Part shown: positions 17,757 through 28,024 of the stretch, one piece after another
How positions within the stretch are numbered: the stretch's first letter is position 1
Layout: every line of letters starts with the position of its first letter
Notes under the pieces: model-generated
What the model was told of the DNA's origin: nothing
What the model saw: the letters and a program-made list of their open reading frames with translations, nothing else
Databases searched by the model: none
Origin: JANNSX01 sp963741525
GTDB taxonomy: Bacteria > Pseudomonadota > Alphaproteobacteria > Rhizobiales > Hyphomicrobiaceae
Direction of reading: 5' to 3'
Length of the DNA: 64,000 nucleotides
Assembly: GCA_963741525.1 (NCBI GenBank)
Contig: CAVUIW010000006.1
Span: forward strand, 62,001-126,000
Program-made: the position numbers and the translations under genes

Positions 17757-18479
17757 ATGTCAAGCGAGCCAGCACGCTGCAACCAATGCTCGATCCGCGA
17801 CAAGGCCGTTTGCGGTGCGCTTGATCCGATCGAGATCAAGGCGCTGAACCAGATCGCCCGCTGGCGCACCTACAAGGCCGGCGACATCATCCTCGTCGAC
17901 GGCGCCAAATCCGGCATGCTGGCCAACGTCGTCAAGGGCGTCGTCAAGCTCACCAAGAGCCTCGACGACGGCCGCCAGCAGATCGTCGGGCTCGTCTTCC
18001 CGCCGGACTTCCTCGGTCGCGCCTTCCACCCCGAGGCGCAGTACTTCGCCGAGGCCGCGACCGACGTCGAACTCTGCACCTTTCCGAAGGACGGTTTCGA
18101 AAAGTTCCTGCACGAGCATCCGAAACTGGAGCATCGCCTTCTCGAGCACACGCTCTCGGAACTCGATGCCTGCCGGGAATGGGCGCTGCTCTTGGGCCGC
18201 AAGAGCGCCGAGGAGAAGGTGGCAAGCTTCCTGCTGATGATCGCCAAGCGAGTGCCACGGATCGGTTGCTCGCATTCGGGCGATCCCGGCCCGACGCGGT
18301 TCGCACTCCCCTTGTCGCGCGCCGAGATGGCCGATTTCCTGGGGCTCACCATCGAAACGGTGAGCCGCCAGATCACCAAGCTCAAGAGTCGCGGTGTGAT
18401 CGAGCTGGTCTCGACCCGCGACCTCGCCGTGCCGAGCCTGACGAAGCTCGAGACGGTGGCGCATCAGGAAGCAGCCTGA
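17757..18479 (+). CDS. Crp/Fnr-family regulator, FnrN-like with N-terminal cysteine cluster
   Basis: A 240-residue transcription factor. The N-terminus has C8-x2-C11-x7-C19 (CNQCSIRDKAVC) and a fourth Cys at about 107 (VELCTFPKDG), the arrangement of oxygen-labile 4Fe-4S FNR/FnrN proteins. A cyclic-nucleotide-fold domain spans about 25-150. The C-terminal HTH reads LSRAEMADFLGLTIETVSRQ, whose E-x2-SR recognition residues match FNR, so TTGAT-N4-ATCAA targets are expected. Start chosen at ATG 17757 because GGGAG lies 7 bp upstream; longer in-frame starts add low-complexity residues. No FNR box was recognised by eye near the gene. Confidence 0.88.
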   Translation: MSSEPARCNQCSIRDKAVCGALDPIEIKALNQIARWRTYKAGDIILVDGAKSGMLANVVKGVVKLTKSLDDGRQQIVGLVFPPDFLGRAFHPEAQYFAEAATDVELCTFPKDGFEKFLHEHPKLEHRLLEHTLSELDACREWALLLGRKSAEEKVASFLLMIAKRVPRIGCSHSGDPGPTRFALPLSRAEMADFLGLTIETVSRQITKLKSRGVIELVSTRDLAVPSLTKLETVAHQEAA

Positions 18480-18537
18480 GAGGTCATCTTTCCGCCCTCC
18501 GGCCTGCTATAAGGCTCCCGTGATGATAGGAGCCGAT

Positions 18538-19098
18538 GTGATCCGCCGCGCCGCCGTCCTGCTCATGCTTTTGATCGCCGCGACGGCGTCGCCGGCGCAC
18601 GCCGCCGATGAACCAGCGGCGGAAGGTCCCGATTGTTTCGAGGAGTTCCTCAACGGCACCGCCGAGGAGATCGCCTGTACCTTCCCGACCCGCATGTCGG
18701 CGGACGAAAAGGCGGAAGCCGAGAAGTATACGCGTGGCCTCCTCAAGGACGCGAGCTGCGTGGTCGAGATTGAGCTGCCGCGCAAGCTCATCGCCGAAGC
18801 GCTGGCCGCGACCGGCGATCACGTCTTCGAAGCGCCCGCGCAGAAGAGCCATTGCGAGGTGGTGACCTCGAAGGCGACCTTTCCGGTCGCCATGACCTTT
18901 GCACCTAAGGTGATCTTCAAGGAGGGTATCGCCATCGAGGCGACGCCCAATCTCGACAACGTCACCGGCGTTCCCAAGGCACTCTGGTGGCCCGTCGCCT
19001 ACTGGGTCAACTCCTCCAACATGATCGAGGACGCGACCCTCAAGATCGTCAATGCCGTCAAGCGGCGGCATGGCACGCAACAGGCGAAGGCGGAGTAG
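18538..19098 (+). CDS. Hypothetical secreted protein
   Basis: About 186 residues with a clear signal peptide (IRRAAVLLMLLIAATASPAHA, cleavage after AHA). The mature part has four cysteines (CFEEF, ACTFP, SCVVE, HCEVV) that could form disulfides in the periplasm. I prefer GTG 18538 as start because AGGAG is placed 5 bp upstream; ATG 18523 is also in frame but has no ribosome site. I do not recognise the family. It lies downstream of the Fnr-type regulator and convergent with the UbiB-like gene. Confidence 0.72.
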   Translation: MIRRAAVLLMLLIAATASPAHAADEPAAEGPDCFEEFLNGTAEEIACTFPTRMSADEKAEAEKYTRGLLKDASCVVEIELPRKLIAEALAATGDHVFEAPAQKSHCEVVTSKATFPVAMTFAPKVIFKEGIAIEATPNLDNVTGVPKALWWPVAYWVNSSNMIEDATLKIVNAVKRRHGTQQAKAE

Positions 19099-19120
19099 CC
19101 GGACACGGCCAAAGGCCGGG

Positions 19121-20500
19121 CTACGCGGGTAGCGGCACCCCCGCCGCGCCAAACACCTCTGCCTGACGCCGCCGCACGGTCTCGAGATCGAAGCCCTCGA
19201 TGGTCTCGTTGAAGAGGCGGTACCAGTTCTGGCGCGCGTCCAGATGCAGGAACACGCCGCCGAGCCCGATCGCCGCGCGATCCATGAACACGAACTCGCG
19301 CGGCACTTTCACCGGTCCCCGCTCGCGCAAACCCTCATGCACGCGGAAGGCTTCGCGGCGGCCGTATTCGCCGGGCGTCGTGCCTTCCGCGATGGTCCGC
19401 TCGCGATCGTCGAGCAGCGGGCCGTAGATGAACTGCGCCCAGATGTTGAGGATATCGATCACCTCGTGGGAAAGCCCCGCGAAGCCCCAGGTCTCGTAGG
19501 CATGCACGATGAGATCCCGGTCGCCCCGCTCGAGACCACGATAGAGATCGATGACGCCCTGCACGAATTTCGGTTGGAAGGCGCGGATGCAGCCATAATC
19601 GAGGAGGTTGATGCCGGCGGGATGCCCGCCCTCCTCGAACACCGTGTAGTTGCCCAGATGCGGGTCGCCATGGATGACGCCGTGGTGGGAGAACGGATAC
19701 CACCAGGCGCGGAACATCGCGCGGGCGATTGCGTTGCGGTCCTCGAGCGTGTGCTTGAGATAGTCGGTGAGCTTGCGCCCCTCGAGCCAGCTCATGGTCA
19801 AGAGCCGCTTTGTCGATAGATCCGGCATCACCTCGGGTACGCGAATGAGCGAGTCGTCGTGGAAGATCGCCGCGTAAAGCCGCATATGGGCGGCCTCGCG
19901 CTCGTAGTCGAGCTCTTCGCGCAAGCGCTCGGCAATCTCGACCAGCATCTCGCTGGTCTCGATGGCCGGCTCCATGCGCCTGTGGATCTGGAAGATCACC
20001 TTGAGCTGGGAGAGATCGGCTTCCACGGCCGAGGACATGTCGGGATACTGCAGCTTGACGGCAAGCTCGCGTCCATCATGACCTTTCGCTCGATGCACCT
20101 GTCCCAAGGATGCCGAGGCGGCGGCCTCGCCCTCGAAGCTCCGAAACCGCGCCTGCCAATCGCCCCCGAGCTCGGCCGCCATGCGCCGGCGCACGAAGGC
20201 CGCCCCCATCGGCGGCGCCTGGCTCTGGAGCTGCGACAACTCGGCCGCGTACTCGGCTGGCAACGCCTCGGGAATGGTCGAGAGCAGCTGCGCCACCTTC
20301 ATGATCGGGCCCTTTAGCCCGCCCAAGGACCGCGCCAGCTCGGCCGCATATTTCTGCCGGTCGACATCCATGCCCAATAGTCGCTTGCCCGCGATCCGCG
20401 CCGCGAGCCCGCCGACATTCGTGCCGACCCGCACATAGCGAGCCGCCCGGGCCGACAGCCGGTTCTCTTCGTCGTCGTGTTTGTCGCTCATGGGCGACAT
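19121..20500 (-). CDS. UbiB/ABC1/AarF-family atypical kinase
   Basis: A 459-residue member of the ABC1 atypical kinase family, often linked to ubiquinone biosynthesis. Family motifs in order: KVAQLLSTIPEALPAEY (the KxGQ region, here KVAQ), LAVKLQYPDMS (nucleotide-site Lys), REELDYEREA, IHGDPHLGNY (catalytic loop) and INLLDYGCIR (metal-binding Asp, DYG instead of DFG). Start is given at ATG 20500; an ATG at 20491 is equally possible, and neither has a clear ribosome site. No ubiquinone genes are adjacent. Confidence 0.9.
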   Translation of the reverse strand: MSPMSDKHDDEENRLSARAARYVRVGTNVGGLAARIAGKRLLGMDVDRQKYAAELARSLGGLKGPIMKVAQLLSTIPEALPAEYAAELSQLQSQAPPMGAAFVRRRMAAELGGDWQARFRSFEGEAAASASLGQVHRAKGHDGRELAVKLQYPDMSSAVEADLSQLKVIFQIHRRMEPAIETSEMLVEIAERLREELDYEREAAHMRLYAAIFHDDSLIRVPEVMPDLSTKRLLTMSWLEGRKLTDYLKHTLEDRNAIARAMFRAWWYPFSHHGVIHGDPHLGNYTVFEEGGHPAGINLLDYGCIRAFQPKFVQGVIDLYRGLERGDRDLIVHAYETWGFAGLSHEVIDILNIWAQFIYGPLLDDRERTIAEGTTPGEYGRREAFRVHEGLRERGPVKVPREFVFMDRAAIGLGGVFLHLDARQNWYRLFNETIEGFDLETVRRRQAEVFGAAGVPLPA

Positions 20501-20532
20501 GGATCAGGCTTCGCAACCCAAACGCAAGTCCC

Positions 20533-20610
20533 TCTCGTGTCCCGATCCCGAAGTTCGTCAGTTCAGGCAGCGCGAGCGAAACGAACTTCGGGATCGATAA
20601 GGACACGAGA
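20533..20610. repeat. Long imperfect inverted repeat 1
   Basis: Left arm 20533-20558 pairs with right arm 20581-20610: 16 bp (20543-20558 with 20581-20596) plus 10 bp (20533-20542 with 20601-20610), interrupted by a 4-nt ATAA bulge, with a 22-nt loop. No T-run follows. It lies between two divergent genes, just before a second inverted repeat of the same size. Confidence 0.8.
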
Positions 20611-20625
20611 CGAGTCAATGGCTTG

Positions 20626-20698
20626 GTGTGGCGCTCAACGCGCCTTAGTTGACACGAACCTAGCCGCAGCACTGGTCAACTAAGGCGCGACGCCACAC
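20626..20698. repeat. Long imperfect inverted repeat 2
   Basis: Left arm 20626-20653 pairs with right arm 20675-20698: 15 bp (CGCGCCTTAGTTGAC inner) plus 8 bp (GTGTGGCG outer), separated by a CTCAA/A internal loop, with a 21-nt loop. It begins 16 bp after inverted repeat 1 but has an unrelated arm sequence. It ends about 66 bp before the cyclase start. Confidence 0.8.
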
Positions 20699-20763
20699 GT
20701 GGTCGCAGGCTTGCTGGACCGGCTCTGGTCGGCGAGCATGCCGGGAATCAATGGAGGAGCGCC

Positions 20764-22137
20764 ATGACGCTTGCTGCGACCTTCGATAGTGCCGGTGCGG
20801 CCCTTGCTCGCCCGGCTGCCAGCGCGACACCCTCGCTCGATGCCGCGCTCGCCCGCGACAAACGGGAAGGCCTCGCACTCGCGGTTCGCGCCCGCCTGAT
20901 CGCCTGCGCGGCGCTCGCACCGCTGATGTTCTATCTCACTCCGTCGTACGAAGCTCTCTACTATGTCGGGATACTCGCGCTATTCGCGGCCATCGGTTGG
21001 GCACATCTGAACATTGGCACCGTCGGCCGTTCGCGCACGGAGCTGGGGCTGCTCCTCTGCGATGTCGCGCTCGTCACCTTCGCCCTCATCGTGCCAAACC
21101 CATTCCGGACCGATATCTGGCCTGCACCCATGCAGTTCCGCTTCGGCAACTTCAGCTACTTCTTCATTTTGCTGTCCACGGCGGTGCTCACCTACTCCTG
21201 GCGCACCATTGTCTTCATGGCGGGTTGGGTGGTCGTCGCCTGGACCGCGGGTGTCGTCTGGTCGATGTCGTCGGTGGCGCATCCCGAGCTCAGCCAGCGC
21301 ATGTTGTCGGCCTACCCCGACCTGCCACTCATCGCCGAGTTCCTCGACCCGAACACCGTCAACATCCCCAATCGCGTGCAGGAGCTGGTCATATTCCTCC
21401 TGGTTGCCGCGACGCTGGCGGCCGCCAGTTGGCGCTCGAGCCGCCTCGTCCATCGCCAGGCCGACGCCGAGCGCGAGCGCTCGAACCTCGCCCGCTACTT
21501 CTCCCCAAACGTCGTCGAGACACTCGCCCAGAGCGACAGCTCCTTGCGCTCGATCCGTGCCCAGAATGTCGCCGTCATGTTCGTCGACATCGTCGGCTTC
21601 ACCACCTACGCCGACCAGCACGAGCCGGCGGCGGTCGTGCGCACGCTGCGGGATTTCCTGGAACGCATGGAGCGCGAGGTGTTCCGCCACGAGGGCACCC
21701 TCGACAAATATCTCGGTGACGGGCTGATGGCGACCTTCGGCACGCCGGTCGCAGGCGAGAACGATGCCGTCCATGCGCTCAGATGCGGGCGGGGCATGCT
21801 GAAGGCGGTCGAAGTCTGGAATTCCGAGCGAGAACGGCGCGGCGAGGTGGCGCTTCAGATCGGCGTCGGCATCCACTACGGCCCGGTTGTCACGGGCGAC
21901 ATCGGGGTCAACCGGCTGGAGCTCGCCGTCATCGGCGCGACCGTCAACATCGCGAGCCGCCTGGAGGCCCAGACCCGTGTCATCGGCGTCTCGCTCGTGG
22001 CAAGCGCCAATCTCGTCGAGCGGGCCCGCGCAGAGCCCGGCTGGCGCGCGGACGACATCGAGAGCCTCGAGCCCGCCGACCCGCAGATGATCCGCGGCGT
22101 CGCCGAGCCGATCCGCACCTGGGTGATGGGCGGGTGA
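20764..22137 (+). CDS. Membrane-anchored class III adenylate/guanylate cyclase
   Basis: A 457-residue protein. The N-terminal half has several hydrophobic helices (for example LFAAIGWAHLNIG, YFFILLSTAVLTY, VIFLLVAATLAAAS), so it is in the inner membrane. A short coiled region (HRQADAERERSNLARYFSP) links to the C-terminal cyclase domain: AVMFVDIVGFTTYAD carries the first metal Asp, and YLGDGLMATFGTPV the second. The VGIHYGPVVTGDIG and IGATVNIASRLE motifs complete the active site. It should make cAMP (or cGMP) in response to an unknown signal. GGAGG upstream of ATG 20764 supports the start. Confidence 0.92.
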   Translation: MTLAATFDSAGAALARPAASATPSLDAALARDKREGLALAVRARLIACAALAPLMFYLTPSYEALYYVGILALFAAIGWAHLNIGTVGRSRTELGLLLCDVALVTFALIVPNPFRTDIWPAPMQFRFGNFSYFFILLSTAVLTYSWRTIVFMAGWVVVAWTAGVVWSMSSVAHPELSQRMLSAYPDLPLIAEFLDPNTVNIPNRVQELVIFLLVAATLAAASWRSSRLVHRQADAERERSNLARYFSPNVVETLAQSDSSLRSIRAQNVAVMFVDIVGFTTYADQHEPAAVVRTLRDFLERMEREVFRHEGTLDKYLGDGLMATFGTPVAGENDAVHALRCGRGMLKAVEVWNSERERRGEVALQIGVGIHYGPVVTGDIGVNRLELAVIGATVNIASRLEAQTRVIGVSLVASANLVERARAEPGWRADDIESLEPADPQMIRGVAEPIRTWVMGG

Positions 22138-22222
22138 GGCGGCCCCTCGACCATTGCCGCGCCCTCGACTAACGTCCTCCCAGGCCCGTTTGGGGCGGGC
22201 CGGCTGAAACTTGGGAAGCATC

Positions 22223-23290
22223 ATGGCCTCGGTCGATGTCGTCGACGTCCGGAAGTCCTACGGCAATCTCGAGGTCGTGCACGGCGTTTCGGTCGCCATC
22301 GCCAACGGCGAGTTCGTGATCCTGGTCGGGCCGTCGGGCTGCGGGAAGTCGACGCTGCTCCGCATGATCGCGGGCCTGGAAGCCATCTCGGGCGGCACCA
22401 TCCGCATCGGCGATCGGGTGGTGAACACCTTGCCGCCCAAGGACCGGGACATCGCCATGGTGTTCCAGAACTACGCGCTCTATCCCCACAAAACGGTCGC
22501 TGCCAACATGGGCTTCGCGCTGAAGCTGCGCGGCACGCCGAAGGCGGAAATCGATCAACGCGTCAGGCGCGCGGCGGAAATCCTCGACCTTCTCCCTTAC
22601 CTTGCGCGCTATCCGCGCCAGCTTTCGGGCGGCCAGCGCCAGCGCGTCGCCATGGGCCGCGCCATCGTACGCGACCCGGCCGTGTTCCTGTTCGACGAGC
22701 CGCTCTCCAATCTCGATGCGAAGCTGCGCGTGCAGATGCGGGCTGAGATCAAGGAGCTGCATCAGCGCCTGAAGACCACGACCGTCTACGTGACGCACGA
22801 TCAGGTGGAAGCCATGACGATGGCCGACCGGATTGTCGTCTTGAACAACGGCATCATCGAGCAAGTGGGCTCGCCCCTCGAGCTCTATGATCGCCCCGTC
22901 AACATGTTCGTCGCGGGCTTCATCGGTTCGCCGGCGATGAATTTGCTCAAGGGTACGATCCGGTTGAACGGAGCAGCGAGCTTCGTCACCGATGGTGGCG
23001 TGACCCTGCCCTTGAAAACCGCCCCCGGCGGCACCGATGGCCGCGCGGCCGTCTACGGCATCCGGCCCGAGCACTTCGTGTTGTCCGGCTCAGGCGGCGA
23101 GGCCGAGGTCTCCGTCATCGAGCCGACCGGCTCGGAGACGCAGGTGTTCGCCAAACTCGGCACCGACAAGGTCGTCGGCGTCTTCCGCGAGCGGATATCG
23201 CCGTTGCGCCGGGCTCGAAGCTGCCGATGGTGCCCAACCCCGACGCCGTGCATCTGTTCGATGCGTCGACGGGGGGGCGGATCGAATTAG
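22223..23290 (+). CDS. Sugar/glycerol-3-phosphate-type ABC transporter ATP-binding protein (3' frameshift)
   Basis: ATPase of the UgpC/MalK (CUT1) type. Walker A is GPSGCGKST, the Q-loop VFQNYALYPH, the signature LSGGQRQRVAMGRA, Walker B FLFDEPLSNLD and the switch VYVTHDQVEA. The TOBE/OB regulatory region follows (YGIRPEHFVLSG). After VGVFRERISPL (about 23205) the frame is wrong. The expected ending (KLPMVPNPDAVHLFDAS) is one frame over at about 23215-23265, consistent with one missing base. No permease or binding-protein gene is adjacent, so it is an orphan ATPase that may serve transporters encoded elsewhere. Confidence 0.88.
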   Translation: MASVDVVDVRKSYGNLEVVHGVSVAIANGEFVILVGPSGCGKSTLLRMIAGLEAISGGTIRIGDRVVNTLPPKDRDIAMVFQNYALYPHKTVAANMGFALKLRGTPKAEIDQRVRRAAEILDLLPYLARYPRQLSGGQRQRVAMGRAIVRDPAVFLFDEPLSNLDAKLRVQMRAEIKELHQRLKTTTVYVTHDQVEAMTMADRIVVLNNGIIEQVGSPLELYDRPVNMFVAGFIGSPAMNLLKGTIRLNGAASFVTDGGVTLPLKTAPGGTDGRAAVYGIRPEHFVLSGSGGEAEVSVIEPTGSETQVFAKLGTDKVVGVFRERISPLRRARSCRWCPTPTPCICSMRRRGGGSN

Positions 23291-23329
23291 GGGTCGCTCG
23301 AGCCGCCTACAGAAAGAAATCCCCCGCCG

Positions 23330-26300
23330 TCAGAGCGACTTCAATCCGGTCAGCTCGATCTGGAAATCGGCCTTGCCATCGCCGTTGGTGTCGCCTTCGA
23401 CGATGGTTTTGTCGTTGGCGGTGCCGGCGGCATTGATCTTCAGAACGTGCAGCTCACCCGCCACCTTGTGGAACTTCTGCGTGCCGATGAAGGCAAAGGC
23501 CTGGTTGCCGCCTTTGCGGATCGAGGCATCCAACGTCGAGAGATCGATGTCGTCCGAGCGGACAACGAAGTCGACGATGACATCGCGGGTCGCCGCCGTC
23601 TTGCCCATCTCGTTCAAGGCGTTGAAGTCGAAGTCATCGGCGCCGAGGCCGCCCGTCATGGCATCCTTGCCGCGACCGCCGGTCAGCACGTCGTTGCCCA
23701 CCCGGCCGTCGAGTGTGTCGATGCCAAAACCGCCGCCGAGGCGATTGGCCAGTCCATCGCCGAAGAACGTGTCGTTGAAGATGCCGCCGGTCAGGTTCTC
23801 GATACCGGTGAGTGTGTCGGCGCCGGGACCGACCGCGCCGCCGAGCCCCAATGCCAAATCGGCAAGCACGTTACCGGTCGCGTCGGCGAAGGAGGCCGTA
23901 TCGGAGCCGAGGCCGCCATTGAGCGTGTCGTTGGATGCGCCGCCGATGAGCGTGTCGTTGCCGCCATTGCCGTTGAGCGTGTCGCCCTCCACCGAGCCGA
24001 TGAGCGTGTTGGCCCCGGCCGTGCCCTCGAGCACGAGGCCGGGAATGTCGGCAAGGGCGATCGACAGTTGCTGGGTGTCGAACAGGCCCTCAGATAGGCC
24101 GGTCGTCTCGACGCGGATGGTCACGTCGAAAACGTTGTCGCCGCCGGCGTCGCCGGGGGTTTCGTAGTCGGGCGCGGCATTGAAGGTCAAGACGCCCGTT
24201 TGTGCGTTGATCGTGAACAGCGCCGCATCGAGTCCGCCATCGATCGAGAAGGCCTTCGGCAGGTTGTCCGGATCGTCGGCCGTGAAAGTCATAACGCGAG
24301 TGGAATTCTCGATCGTTGCGATGATGGCTGTCGGCCGGCCGCCGTTGGAGGTGATGAGATCGGCGTTGCTGCCACCATTGTTGGCGCTGATGACGACGGA
24401 ATCGGTGACGCTGCCGCCCTGACCATCCTCGAAGGTGTACACCATCGTATAGTCGGCGTCGGAAGGCGAGGCGTTGCGGATTGTGATGGCGCGGGCGATG
24501 GCGTCGACCTGGGCGCTCGTTGCGCCAGCCTCGAAGGTGATGTCGAGCAAGCCGTTGCTGCCGAACGGCTCGAGGTTCGTGCTCCGGGCGATGAGATTGC
24601 CCTGGTAGAGGAGCTCCCCGTCGCTCTCCTGCGTGATGCCCGAGCGGCAGCAGGACCACGAAATTCAACCCGAGCTCGTCGTTGATGCTGGCGCCGCCCT
24701 GGCGCTGGACGATGAGCCGCGCGCCGAGCCATAGTCGCCATTGCCGGCGTTTGTCGCATCGAGCTCGGCATCGGCGAGATCGACATTGGTGTCGAGGAGG
24801 ACAGCCGCGCCCTGCGGCTGCACTTGCCGGATGGCATCGAGACCGGTCAGCGTCGGCGGCGTGTTGGAGCCACCGCCGTCGTTGACGTCCGTGACCTGGA
24901 CGGTGAACACCTGTTGATCGGACTGGCCCGCGCCGAAGTTGTCGGTGACCTTGATGGTGACCGCGTAGAGGTTGTCGCCGTTGGAGTCGGTCGGCAGCTC
25001 GAAATCAGGCCTTGCGGCAAAGCGCAGGGCGCCCGTCGCCGCATCGATGATGAAGTCGTCGGCATCCGCCGCCCCGCCATTGGCGACCGAGACGATCTCC
25101 CAGACGAGGCCATTGCCGGAGGTCTGGCCCTCGGGGTCGGTCGCCTGGATGATGTTGTCAAGTGGATACGGGGAACTTTCCGCATAAGGCGTGTTGAACG
25201 CGTCGCCAAAAGTGATGTCAGCCCGGTAATCGTCGGCGCAAAATTGGCGGCCGGGCCGATCGTGATCGACAGCGTCTCCTGATCGGCGAGCCCGGCGCCG
25301 AACTCGTCCGTCAGCCTGACGGTCACGTCGTAGACGTTGTCGACACCGGCGTCAGTGGGCGCCTCGTGATCGGGCGGCGATGATGAACTCCAGCGCACCC
25401 GTCGCGGCATTGATCGTGAACAGCGACGCATCGAGACCTCCACCGTTGGCGACCGAGACGATCTCCCAGTGAAACCCGTTGCCCGAGCCTTGCCCCTCGT
25501 TGTCGGAGCCAGCGAGCGCGAACCCGGCGCCCACCTGGTTCTCGCCGCGCGTGATCGCGAAGCCGGACCCGATGAGAAGCCATCGAGAACCGGCGCGGTG
25601 TTGCCGGGTCGGTGACGCGAACGAAGACCTGGTGGTTCGTGGTCTGGGCACCCGATGTCGCTGCGACGGTCACCTCATAGAAGTTCATCCCGCGCGAGCC
25701 GCTATCGCCGTAGACGGGCGGGTTGACGAAGGCGAGCGCGCCCGTGTTGGTGTCGATCGTGAATAGGCCCTGGTCGGCCCCGGGAGCCAGCGCATAGGTC
25801 ACTGGCGTGCCGTCGTCGTCAGTCGCGACGATGGCGCCGACCGCCGTCGCCCCGTCCGCCACGGCGACGAGACGTCCCGGCAGGCCATTGTCAAAACGCG
25901 GCGCTTCCGCGAGGTCTTGCAGCGTGATCCGGACCGTCTGGTCGACCTGGTTGACGCCATCGCTCGCCCGGACGATCACCTCGTAGATGTTGTCGCCATT
26001 GGCGTCGCCGGAACGACTCGAAATCGCCAGCCGCGACCGCGCCGGGCGGCAGCACGAAATAGAGCGCGCCCGTGCCGGTGCCCGCCGTCACCAGCGTGCC
26101 GGCATCGAGCGAGAAGAGGCCCATGTCGGCGCCGCCGATGATCGAATAGGTGATCGGGCTTTCCTCGGGGTCGGTCGCGGTGACGGTGGCGACCGCCGTG
26201 GCGGAAGTGCCGAGATCGAACGTGACGAGGCCGAAGTTATCGAGGGCCTCGAAGTTGAGATCCGCCGTGCGCAGCGTGCTGTTCTCGTTGGCCGTCGTGT

Positions 26301-28024
26301 CCCAGGTGGCCGCGCCGCCGCCGGAGGTGAGTGTCGGCAGGTCATTACGGGATCGACCGTGAGAACGAAAATGCTGCCGCTCGGCGCCGAGCCGTCCTGA
26401 TCGAAGTCGTCGACGCAGAAGGCGAATTCCGCCGTCGGGGTCGCCGTGCCGTCATGGACAAAGGCCACCACCCGCCGACGATATCGTTCGCCGTGAAGCT
26501 CGCTGGCCGCCACGCCATTGACGCGGATCTCGCCGCCGTTGGTCCGCGGAATCGACCGTGAACGTGATGTCGAATGCCTCGTTGTCCACATCGGTGAAAA
26601 ACAGGTCCGACCGTCGTCAGCACGCGCGTGCCGCCCTGCGGCGACAATGCCGGCGAGGTCGCCCGTCAGTACCGGCTGGTCGTTCATGGCCGCCGCATTG
26701 ACGGAACGATGTCGAGCGACGTGTCCAACGGGTTCGTTGCGTCGTTGTAGGGGATGTGACCGTAGGAAAGATGGTAGCTGGCGGCGCGTCCGACGTATTG
26801 GCATAGGTGATCGCCTGCAGGACCTCGTTGACGAGAGCCGTCGTCGGGACTGGGCCATTGGCATCGGTGAAGACGATGTTGAGCGACTCGAGCCGAAGCT
26901 CAACGTCGCAATAGTGATTGCCGGCCACCTGTAGCACGTTGCCGGACGTATGACGTTGAACATCGTGGCGAGATCGAACTGATCGTTCCGTCACCGGAGG
27001 CGTTCTGGATGACCAGACTCGCCGCCCGTCTAGTTGCCGAGCCCACCCGTGAGGGCGTCGAAATCCCCATCGTGACAGTCGCTTCCGGCGTCGACTGGGC
27101 GACGGCGATGGGTGCGGCCTGCTCCTGGATGTTGCGAAGATATTCAGCCGAGGAGAGTGAACTCGGGGGCGATGTCATTGCAGGCGTTACGGCAAAATTG
27201 AACCGACCGGTATCGGGGGCGACATGTCCTCGTCACCGTCCTCGACGCTGACGGCGAAGCTCGCGGCGGTCGAATCCGAGCCGTCGTGGTGGAAAGCGAC
27301 GAGGCCGGTCGCCAATTGCTCGGCCCGGTGAACGACGCCGCCGGTACGCCATTGACCCTGATCTCGCCGTTGCTGAGGCCGAGACCGAGAACGTCATCTC
27401 GGCGGCCGTTCGTCGGGATCAGTCGAAGCTGAGATCGGCAGTCGTCAGCACATAGCTACCGCCTTCGGCGACCGTCGCGCGCGATCGCCGAGGAGGACCG
27501 GCGCATCATTGACGGTGTCGACCATGACGGTGATGGTTTCCGTCGTATCAGCGGCTCCACGAGATCGCCGTCATTGAACGTGTAGTCCAACGGCACGCTC
27601 GCCGGCGGAACGTTGGCGGTATTGACATAGGTGATGGCGCGCGTCAGCGCCTCGACCTGCGTGAAGGTAGACGCCAGGGATTTGCGCAAGATGGCATCGG
27701 CCGCAGAGAAGCCGACGGCTTCCCCGTCGAACGAATGGTGGCGATTTCGGGAACCATGACGGGAGGGATGCCGGATATGCTGATTCCGGCCGCTGCCAGA
27801 GGCCACGGGAACGAAGGTGAGGCAATGTCCTCGATATCGGCGCCGCCCTGTCGCTGAACGATGCAGCGTGGCGCCGCCATAGTCGCCCAGACCCGGTACC
27901 GAGCGGGGTCGAGTTCCGCGTCGAACAACAGTGACGAACGTATCCAGGAGAACGGCAGTTGATCTGCTCCTGATAGACGACTGAGGGCATCGAGAAGCCG
28001 GATTTGGGGCGCTGTGTTCGGCAT
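23330..28024 (-). pseudogene. Large cadherin-like/RTX calcium-binding adhesin, broken by many frameshifts
   Basis: One gene of about 1,560 codons, visible as pieces in all three reverse frames. The start (MPNTAPQIRLLDALS) is at ATG 28024 with GGGAGA upstream. Repeated modules follow: segments ending in ALTYAN-like strands with DYTFNDG, then cadherin-type units (GLFTIDTNTGALAF, ASLFTINAATGALEF, ALFTINAQTGVLTF, DNVYDVTVRLTD). The intact last piece (about 24550 to 23330) contains RTX nonapeptides (GGNDTLIGGASNDTLNGG) and a C-terminal block (DFNALNEMG, DGKADFQIELTGL) typical of type I secreted proteins. It is a surface or secreted adhesin. At least eight to ten frame changes occur between 24550 and 28000, while neighbouring uvrB is intact. 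Confidence 0.8.

Noticed and set aside
17816..17840. TTGAT...ATCAA as an FNR box in the regulator gene
   Set aside because: The half sites are 9 bp apart rather than 4 and lie within the coding sequence.
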